From contig JAACFD010000034.1 of assembly GCA_009937555.1 (NCBI GenBank), positions 1 to 11,884 of the forward strand: a stretch of DNA of 11,884 nt, in the 5' to 3' direction. Made by a program: the position numbers and the translations under genes. Source of the DNA: Chlamydiales bacterium (GTDB taxonomy: Bacteria; Chlamydiota; Chlamydiia; Chlamydiales; JAACFD01). A model generated the notes under the pieces. It did no database searches. It was not told the origin of the DNA and saw nothing but the letters and a program-made list of their open reading frames with translations. Below are positions 6,779-11,884 of the stretch, piece after piece; position 1 is the stretch's first letter, and each line of letters opens with the position of its first letter.

Positions 6779-7471
6779 ATGGCAATAGAAATGATTCATG
6801 AAAACACGCTTAGCCCTTCTATTTTTGAACAAAAAACAGCTTTGTTTATTGATCTTGATGGTACATTAGCTGACTCATTAGGTCTGCTCTACCCAGTTTA
6901 TTTGCAGTTTTTAGCCAATAACGGTGTAGAGGGTTCTGAGGCTGAATTTGATCAACTAAATGGTCCTCCTATTGCTGAAATTGTTCAAACCTTAAAAGAT
7001 AAGTATGACTTTTCAGCAGGAATTAAAGAGCTTTGTGAAGAATACTTGGGTCTAATTAAGACACAGTATTTGGATACTGTAGAGCTATTTGATGGAGTTG
7101 AAAGCTTTTTAGAGTTAGCTAAAAGCAAAGGTTTAAAACTTTTTATCACGACTTCTAACTCAAGAGAGTTAGTAGAAGCTTTTTTAGAAAGCAAGCAGCT
7201 CAAGCATAAGTTTGTGAGCCTTTTTTGTGGAAATGATAGCTCTATTAATAAAACAGACCCTAATTATTACCCGCAAGTAGCTGCTCTAGCAGGAGTAAAA
7301 CCTAACGAAATGTTAGTGATAGAGGATTCGTTTCGCATTATTAAAGCTGCTCAGCAAAAGCAGGTAATTTCTATTGGTTTTTGCCCTAAGCCTAGGAGCC
7401 CCTTGCCACAAGTGCCCATTGCTCGTAACTGGGGAGAAATCTCAGCATGTCTGAACATTTTGTCAAATTAG
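6779..7471 (+). CDS. HAD-superfamily phosphatase, probably of the nonulosonate pathway
   Basis: A 230-residue haloacid-dehalogenase-type hydrolase of the PGM/Gph-like subfamily with a helical cap between motifs I and II. Motif I is DLDGTLADS with the nucleophile D25 and acid D27. Motif II is ITTSNS (123-128). The motif III lysine is probably K158 (NKTD), and motif IV is VIEDS with E182-D183 for magnesium. All catalytic residues are present. The gene starts one base after the synthase stop, so the two are almost certainly translated together. In animals (NANP) and Bacteroides, a HAD phosphatase removes the 9-phosphate made when a NeuB-like enzyme uses a 6-phosphorylated sugar, which is the most natural reading here. 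The alternative is a phosphatase acting on a hexosamine phosphate earlier in the route, or a general phosphoglycolate-type enzyme. The substrate is inferred from context. The next gene overlaps its end by 25 bases. Confidence 0.85.
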   Translation: MAIEMIHENTLSPSIFEQKTALFIDLDGTLADSLGLLYPVYLQFLANNGVEGSEAEFDQLNGPPIAEIVQTLKDKYDFSAGIKELCEEYLGLIKTQYLDTVELFDGVESFLELAKSKGLKLFITTSNSRELVEAFLESKQLKHKFVSLFCGNDSSINKTDPNYYPQVAALAGVKPNEMLVIEDSFRIIKAAQQKQVISIGFCPKPRSPLPQVPIARNWGEISACLNILSN

Positions 7472-8169
7472 AAAAAGACCCTATTTTAAAAGTAGAAGGT
7501 AAACACCCTTCTTTTTTAGAAGATAAGCGGCAAGAAGTAGAGCTCTTTTTTAAGGCATATCAAAAGCAAAATGCCTCTGCTTCCTTGTTTAATGGTCCGG
7601 TACTTATTACCCTAGATTACCAGAATGAAGTCTGGCTATGCTTTATATCTGAATATCAGTTTGTTTTAGCTCAAAGAGAGCTAGACTTAGCATTTGATAA
7701 AAAGTTTTACTCTCTTGCTATTACAGGCTTAGGTTTTTACCAGGATAAGCTTATTGTGGGTAAACGATCTGAGCAAGTTTATCAAGATAAGGGTTTATAT
7801 GAACTAGTCCCTGCAGGAGCTATAGATTCAAGCTGTGTTAATGAAAACATTGTGGACTATTACCAACAATTTACCACAGAGCTTTGGGAAGAAAGCAAAA
7901 TAGCAAGCAGCTTTATTGAAAGCTTATCAACTGAAGGGCTTATAATTGATGAAGCTAAGGGTTTGATAGATCTTTTAGTGCAATTTAGAGTTAAATCAAG
8001 CTATTTGCCAAATCAGCAAAACTCAAATCAAGAATATAGCCAGTTATACTATCTTACTCTAAAAGAACTTAATGATCTTATAAACAAAGAGATGGAACTT
8101 TTTTCTTCTGGCTTTAAATTACTTCATCAGAAGTTTCTGAATTTAAATGCTAAATGTATAGAAAGCTAG
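7447..8169 (+). CDS. Nudix-like protein with a degenerate Nudix box (hypothetical)
   Basis: A 240-residue cytoplasmic protein, third gene of the synthase operon, overlapping the HAD gene by 25 bases. GGAGA at about 7434 serves its ATG. Residues 118-124 (YELVPAG) match the strand leading into the Nudix box of ADP-ribose and nucleotide-sugar pyrophosphatases, and A-G-A-I-D resembles their A-G-x-I-D turn. The catalytic helix is TELWEESKI (144-152), where the consensus is REUxEExGU. The three metal-binding acids (E145, E148, E149) are kept, but the Arg is Thr and the Gly is Lys, and the loop before the helix does not fit the normal G-x5-E-x7 spacing. A later YYLTLKELNDLI fits the strand-helix after the Nudix helix. 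In context it might hydrolyse, or bind without hydrolysing, a sugar nucleotide. The similarity is weak enough that it could be an unrelated family. Confidence 0.55.
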   Translation: MSEHFVKLEKDPILKVEGKHPSFLEDKRQEVELFFKAYQKQNASASLFNGPVLITLDYQNEVWLCFISEYQFVLAQRELDLAFDKKFYSLAITGLGFYQDKLIVGKRSEQVYQDKGLYELVPAGAIDSSCVNENIVDYYQQFTTELWEESKIASSFIESLSTEGLIIDEAKGLIDLLVQFRVKSSYLPNQQNSNQEYSQLYYLTLKELNDLINKEMELFSSGFKLLHQKFLNLNAKCIES

Positions 8170-8170
8170 T

Positions 8171-8199
8171 TTGAAAAAAAGCGTTAACTTTGGTAGGGT
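8171..8199 (+). promoter_or_regulatory. Candidate sigma-70-type promoter of the TolC-like gene
   Basis: TTGAAA (8171-8176) is separated by 17 bases from TAGGGT (8194-8199). The -35 is good and the -10 keeps only the first two bases and the final T. It lies directly after the stop of the Nudix-like gene and about 75 bases before the TolC-like start, where a separate promoter is plausible. The start is served by AGGAACTGGAG. Confidence 0.3.
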
Positions 8200-8287
8200 G
8201 AAATTTGGTATTTATCAAATAAATAATTTGCCTGTAAGAAATTAAAGGCTCAACAGCAAAAGGAACTGGAGATGAAAAAAAGCGTTA
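8172..8287 (+). repeat. 15-base direct repeat flanking the TolC-like upstream region
   Basis: TGAAAAAAAGCGTTA occurs at 8172-8186 and exactly again at 8273-8287, 101 bases apart. The second copy is the start of the TolC-like gene (coding for the K-K-S-V of its signal peptide). The first copy lies just after the preceding stop codon and overlaps the candidate -35 box. It may be a small tandem duplication or a recombination scar. Confidence 0.6.
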
Positions 8288-11200
8288 CTATCTGCCTGAC
8301 TTCTTTAATGGTCACCCTAGCATCCCAAGGGGTATCAGCAGCGGAAGATGAGCAAAGAGAAATCGGCAGGCATCTAGGGTTTTCTCCTAATAATGAGCCG
8401 CTTGCAAATATAACTTCTGAGTACACAGCGGATAGTGATGAAAGTTTAGACTGGCGCCACTTTGATTATGCTAATGAAGCAGCAAGTGAAGAGTTAGCTT
8501 TAAACCTACCTGAGCTTGCCTTTGAAAAAAGAAAGCAAGATGCAGCAGCTGAAGCTGTTAATGTCACAAGTTCTACAGAGCAAAATCTATATTTAACCCA
8601 AGAAGAGTTAGACAATGAAGTAGAGAGTGATCTACTTACCTACTCAGAAGACGAGAGTTTTGAACTAGAGCAAAACTTTTTAGCAGAACAGAAGCAAGTA
8701 AAAGACCTAACACAAACAAAAACAAGGTATTTAAAAACACCTTTCCCAAATCATAGAGAAAGAAGATCTCACTATAATGCTGAACTTGACCAAGAGCCTG
8801 AAGTTAGTTTACCACTTCCTTTTCCAAATCATGATGAAAGGCGCAGTCAGCAAATAGCAAAAAAAATAGAGCAAAAAACTCAGGTTTCTAAAAAACAAAA
8901 ACTTAGTCTAGATGAGTACCTTGATAGTATTGCTGCTGAAGAAGATTCTCTTCCAAGCTTGGAACTTTCTAATACCAGTGAAGTAAAAAGCACTAAGGAA
9001 GGTTCTGCTAAAAAAATTCTTTTTGCTCAGGATGACGACTTAATTGATGAGCTAGTTGATCTTGAACAATTTGGAGAAGATGGAGAGGCAAGTAGGCTTT
9101 CTTTAAAAAGCAGCTCGGAGTTTTATCAAAGTGCAGATGAAGCTCTGTTTCACCTTCGTGAGAAAGATAGAAAAAGAGTCATAGCAAATCAAGAAGCTAC
9201 ATTTAAAGAGCAAAGAGAACTACAAAAACAAGTGGCAGAAGATTTATCAGAGAATTGGGAAAAGCAGCTTCAGATGAATTTGGTGCACTTTAAAACAGAT
9301 GAAAACAGCCAACCTTTTGAAAGTAACTTAGATGATGCTGTAGAACTTGCAGAGGGTAAGCATTGGCAGGTGGTCTGGGAAGATTTACAAGAGGAAATCA
9401 GCCAACAAGAAGCTTTGATCGCTGATAATGAATCAATAAAGCAGTTGGACCTAGAGCTTGATCCATTCCAATTAGGTGATAAAAGAGCTTTAGATTTTGC
9501 CTTAGATTTGATTGAATCAGCTCCCACTAGCAACTCTGAAATTTTACCTAAAAAAAAAGTAAGTAAGAAAGAGACTACTAAACCTTCTAGCTTATCTGCT
9601 ACACAAGAGCAAGAAGAGACTCCCTCTCAAATAGCTTCTTCAGAATGGAGAGAGCCATTTTTAGAAGAAGAAAATTTTAGAGCTTTGGACTTTCCTTTAG
9701 ATTTAATGGAAAACCCTGTTTCAACAAAGTTATCTCCCTCTTCTGATCAGCAGCTTGTTTCAAATGCTGAAGCGGAAAGCTTGAGTTTAAGTGCTAATAG
9801 GGCCACAAGTATGTCTTCACAAGAAAGGATGCTTGATTTTCCTCTAGATTTAGTAGAGAAAAATGTGATCCCTTCAATGTTAGAGGAAATGAATGAAGAA
9901 CAAGCAAGGCATTATAATCAGCAAGATCCTGTGACTATTAGCTTAACAGCCCCTTCTGATAGCAAACTTATAGCTGAGGCAAATGATAAAGCAGCTGAAA
10001 AAGAAGAGAAGCTCCTCCAAGCAGAAGAGAAGATAGGTACACTAGATCTAAGCCAAACACCAAAAGAAGCGCAGGCTACAGTCCCTAAAATTAAAATGGA
10101 GCCTAAAAGCGATAAGCTTTCACTTGAACCTAAAGAAGAGCTTGATTTTGCCCTGAAGCATCTTTCACCTTATTCAGCAATTAATATGGTGAACAATGAA
10201 CTCGCTTTTCTAAACCTAGGAAAACTATTTACTCCTGATAAAGAAAACTTTTTACCAAAAGAATATGAAGATGAGGATTACCTACAAAAACCTTTGATTA
10301 AGTTTAAAGAGTCTATGGGTCCTTCAGACTTTTTAGCTGAAAAGGATCAAGAAGAAATAGATGAAACAAATGAAATAGAAAAAGAAGAGCTAGATTCTTC
10401 AGAAGGTAAAATACAGCTCACAGCTCGTTTTGCAGAGCAAATGGCCTTGGAGAAAAACAGAGATATACAGGTTTTAAGAAAAGAACTAGAGTCAGAAGAG
10501 TATGCATACCTTCAGATAGTCTCACACTTCTATCCAAAAGTAACTCTACGTTCAGAGTATAGAAAAAAGAAAAGTGATGAAGGTTCTGACTCAAAAGAGC
10601 TTTCAGGAAGGGTCTCTTTAGAGCAAAAACTAGTTTCAAGTGACAACTATTATGATATCAAAAGAGGTTCTTTAGTTTTAGAAAGAAAGAAACTTGATTT
10701 AGCAAACTTAGAAAATCAAGTTCTATTTGAAGTGAGAAAAGCTTATTATAATACCGTCTTATCCTCAGAGCAAATTCTAGTTAATCAAGATAATATTGCT
10801 CGCCTCTCAGGAGCCGTAGCTAAAGAAAAGCAAAGAGTAGACTTGGGAGAAGCGATAGAGTTTGATTTAGAGCAAAGTAAAGTGGCCCTAGCCAATGCTT
10901 TTATTGACTACTACAAAGCCATTAGAGATTTTAAAAGTAACTTAAATACGCTTGCGAATTTAATTGGTCTAGAAGGTAGAGAGCATAGGAATATTGAAAT
11001 CACAGAGTCTCTCATCCCAATTATGGATGTAAAAGACCTAAAGGAAAAAATAGACTTTTTAGATAAGCAAAAAAAAGCAAAGAATCGCTCAAAAACACAA
11101 TTGCTAAAGCAAGCTATCTTTTCAGAGCAGGAAGTTCAAGTATGGGAAAAAGTAGCTCTAAAGCTTAGACCTGATATGGTTCAACTTTCTATTCAGCAAA

Positions 11201-11766
11201 GAGAAGCTCAACTGAATACAAGCCAGAAAATTGGAGATTATTATCCCGAGCTAAAAGCCTTTGCTAATTATAGTAGGGGACAGAGTTCTTCTGATTGGAA
11301 TGCTGGTGTAGCTTTGGACTGGGATTTGTTTGATGGCTTAGGTAGAGAGTATCGAATTAAACAGGCTGGTAGGTCAGGCCTAGCTAAGCAGCTAGAATTG
11401 TCTAGACTAGAAGAAGTAATTCGAACAGATGTTCGCGATAGAATTTATGATCTAGAAGCTTCATTATTATCTTATTTATCATCTAAAAAAAGTGTCGCTC
11501 TTGCAGAGCATGCTCATGAGCTAGCTAAAAATAGACGGCAGATTGGTGAAATCACTAACCTGGAATATCGTGATGCTTCAGATGCATTAAAATCTTCTAA
11601 ACACGACTATAATGTTCAGGGTTTTAATCTATTAGTAGCCTATTTTAACTTACGTAAAGAAGCTGCTTTAGATGTTGGGGCTTTAAATGTAGATGGTGTT
11701 GAACCTTCAGTTTTTCAAGAGGTATTTACTTCCTTCAAGGAAAAAATCCAAAGCTTGACTGACTAA
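8272..11766 (+). CDS. TolC-type outer-membrane efflux protein with a 690-residue acidic N-terminal extension
   Basis: A 1164-residue secreted protein, more than twice the 420-500 residues usual for TolC. Residues 1-23 are a signal peptide (KK, hydrophobic core, SQGVSA cleavage site). Residues 24-713 are hydrophilic, rich in Glu, Asp, Ser, Lys and Gln, probably mostly disordered with helical patches (300-335 and 567-588), with two short repeat families: PFPNHxERRS at 157-166 and 183-192, and LDFxL(D/K) at 407, 472, 521 and 624. Residues 714-1135 are two outer-membrane efflux protein (OEP) repeats. Each has a long helix, a strand pair near YPKVTLRSEY (754-763) and YPELKAFANY (991-1000), then a second helix. 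The A-L-K-L-R-P-D-M motif at 962-969 is typical. Such trimers form the outer-membrane duct of drug efflux pumps and type I secretion. No adaptor or inner-membrane partner is nearby. I see no cysteine in the mature chain. The extension would lie in the periplasm. Confidence 0.88.
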   Translation: MKKSVTICLTSLMVTLASQGVSAAEDEQREIGRHLGFSPNNEPLANITSEYTADSDESLDWRHFDYANEAASEELALNLPELAFEKRKQDAAAEAVNVTSSTEQNLYLTQEELDNEVESDLLTYSEDESFELEQNFLAEQKQVKDLTQTKTRYLKTPFPNHRERRSHYNAELDQEPEVSLPLPFPNHDERRSQQIAKKIEQKTQVSKKQKLSLDEYLDSIAAEEDSLPSLELSNTSEVKSTKEGSAKKILFAQDDDLIDELVDLEQFGEDGEASRLSLKSSSEFYQSADEALFHLREKDRKRVIANQEATFKEQRELQKQVAEDLSENWEKQLQMNLVHFKTDENSQPFESNLDDAVELAEGKHWQVVWEDLQEEISQQEALIADNESIKQLDLELDPFQLGDKRALDFALDLIESAPTSNSEILPKKKVSKKETTKPSSLSATQEQEETPSQIASSEWREPFLEEENFRALDFPLDLMENPVSTKLSPSSDQQLVSNAEAESLSLSANRATSMSSQERMLDFPLDLVEKNVIPSMLEEMNEEQARHYNQQDPVTISLTAPSDSKLIAEANDKAAEKEEKLLQAEEKIGTLDLSQTPKEAQATVPKIKMEPKSDKLSLEPKEELDFALKHLSPYSAINMVNNELAFLNLGKLFTPDKENFLPKEYEDEDYLQKPLIKFKESMGPSDFLAEKDQEEIDETNEIEKEELDSSEGKIQLTARFAEQMALEKNRDIQVLRKELESEEYAYLQIVSHFYPKVTLRSEYRKKKSDEGSDSKELSGRVSLEQKLVSSDNYYDIKRGSLVLERKKLDLANLENQVLFEVRKAYYNTVLSSEQILVNQDNIARLSGAVAKEKQRVDLGEAIEFDLEQSKVALANAFIDYYKAIRDFKSNLNTLANLIGLEGREHRNIEITESLIPIMDVKDLKEKIDFLDKQKKAKNRSKTQLLKQAIFSEQEVQVWEKVALKLRPDMVQLSIQQREAQLNTSQKIGDYYPELKAFANYSRGQSSSDWNAGVALDWDLFDGLGREYRIKQAGRSGLAKQLELSRLEEVIRTDVRDRIYDLEASLLSYLSSKKSVALAEHAHELAKNRRQIGEITNLEYRDASDALKSSKHDYNVQGFNLLVAYFNLRKEAALDVGALNVDGVEPSVFQEVFTSFKEKIQSLTD
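8740..8847 (+). repeat. Two protein-level repeats PFPNHxERRS in the TolC-like extension
   Basis: Residues 157-166 and 183-192 both read PFPNH(R/D)ERRS, preceded by L-K-T and L-P-L. The DNA differs at many third positions, so the peptide itself seems conserved. Confidence 0.75.
9484..10164 (+). repeat. Four spaced LDFxL(D/K) motifs in the TolC-like extension
   Basis: Residues 405-416, 470-481, 519-530 and 622-633 read RALDFALDLIES, RALDFPLDLMEN, RMLDFPLDLVEK and EELDFALKHLSP. Spacing is 65, 49 and 103 residues with unrelated sequence between. The first three copies use different codons for the same residues, pointing to selection on the peptide. Confidence 0.75.
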
Positions 11767-11884
11767 AAGTAGTAAAAAGTGTAATAGTTAAATTGAAAAA
11801 CACGCTTTTCTATTAATCACATAGGTATTTTATAGGTTTTAAGCTACAATCTTAGCTTCCATTTTTCCTTTTCTTCGGTTAAGC

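Noticed and set aside
9270..9533. Minus-strand frame inside the TolC-like gene, and similar frames within the OPT, synthase and HAD genes
   Set aside because: These lie wholly within well-supported genes, have no ribosome binding sites I can see, and read as low-complexity shadows.
11774..11812. Possible terminator after the TolC-like gene (AAAAGTGT with ACACGCTTTT)
   Set aside because: The stem needs a two-base bulge, is A-U rich and is not followed by a convincing T run.
11839..11883. Possible end of a minus-strand gene entering from the right edge, reading L-N-R-R-K-G-K-M-E-A-K-I-V-A
   Set aside because: Only 14 codons are visible, and another minus-strand frame is also open to the edge over a similar length, so the sequence cannot decide.

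Overview
The window is AT-rich, densely coded DNA from a Gram-negative bacterium. The diderm call rests on a TolC-type outer-membrane channel and a sialic-acid-family (nonulosonate) sugar synthase, a class usually destined for surface glycans. From memory, the IspH protein reads most like chlamydial IspH (for example HVEIIG..GEAP and TQTTLS.DD), so a Chlamydiota or wider PVC origin is my best guess. Similar IspH forms occur in Proteobacteria and Bdellovibrionota, so this placement is tentative. I see no tRNA, rRNA, CRISPR array, insertion sequence or attachment site, and no gene-free stretch longer than 300 bases.

Layout. (1) 2-1510 (+): the 3' part of a gene whose protein begins, inside this window, with the end of a cyclic-nucleotide-binding domain and continues into a large region I do not recognise. 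(2) 1522-1878 (-): a small GGQ-motif ribosome-rescue type factor, convergent with gene 1. (3) 2045-4969 (+): an OPT-family transporter and ispH, 12 bases apart, ending at an intrinsic terminator that overlaps the ispH stop. (4) 4962-5090 (-): a 42-residue, lysine-rich small protein with a strong ribosome binding site, overlapping the ispH end. (5) 5218-8169 (+): a tight three-gene operon. It encodes an acetyltransferase fused to a NeuB/PseI-type synthase, a HAD phosphatase, and a Nudix-like protein with a degenerate Nudix box. (6) 8272-11766 (+): a secreted 1164-residue protein whose last 450 residues are a TolC-type outer-membrane efflux domain. About 690 acidic, repeat-bearing residues lie between the signal peptide and that domain.

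The three-gene operon is the most coherent system. A synthase that condenses an amino sugar with phosphoenolpyruvate, an attached N-acetyltransferase and a downstream phosphatase fit synthesis of a modified nonulosonic acid. This may run through a 9-phosphate intermediate, as in animals and Bacteroides. No CMP-sugar synthetase, epimerase or glycosyltransferase is in the window. The most unusual single protein is the TolC homologue with its long acidic extension, which carries four spaced copies of an LDFxL(D/K) motif and two copies of PFPNHxERRS. The easiest gene to miss is the small basic protein on the minus strand at 4962-5090.
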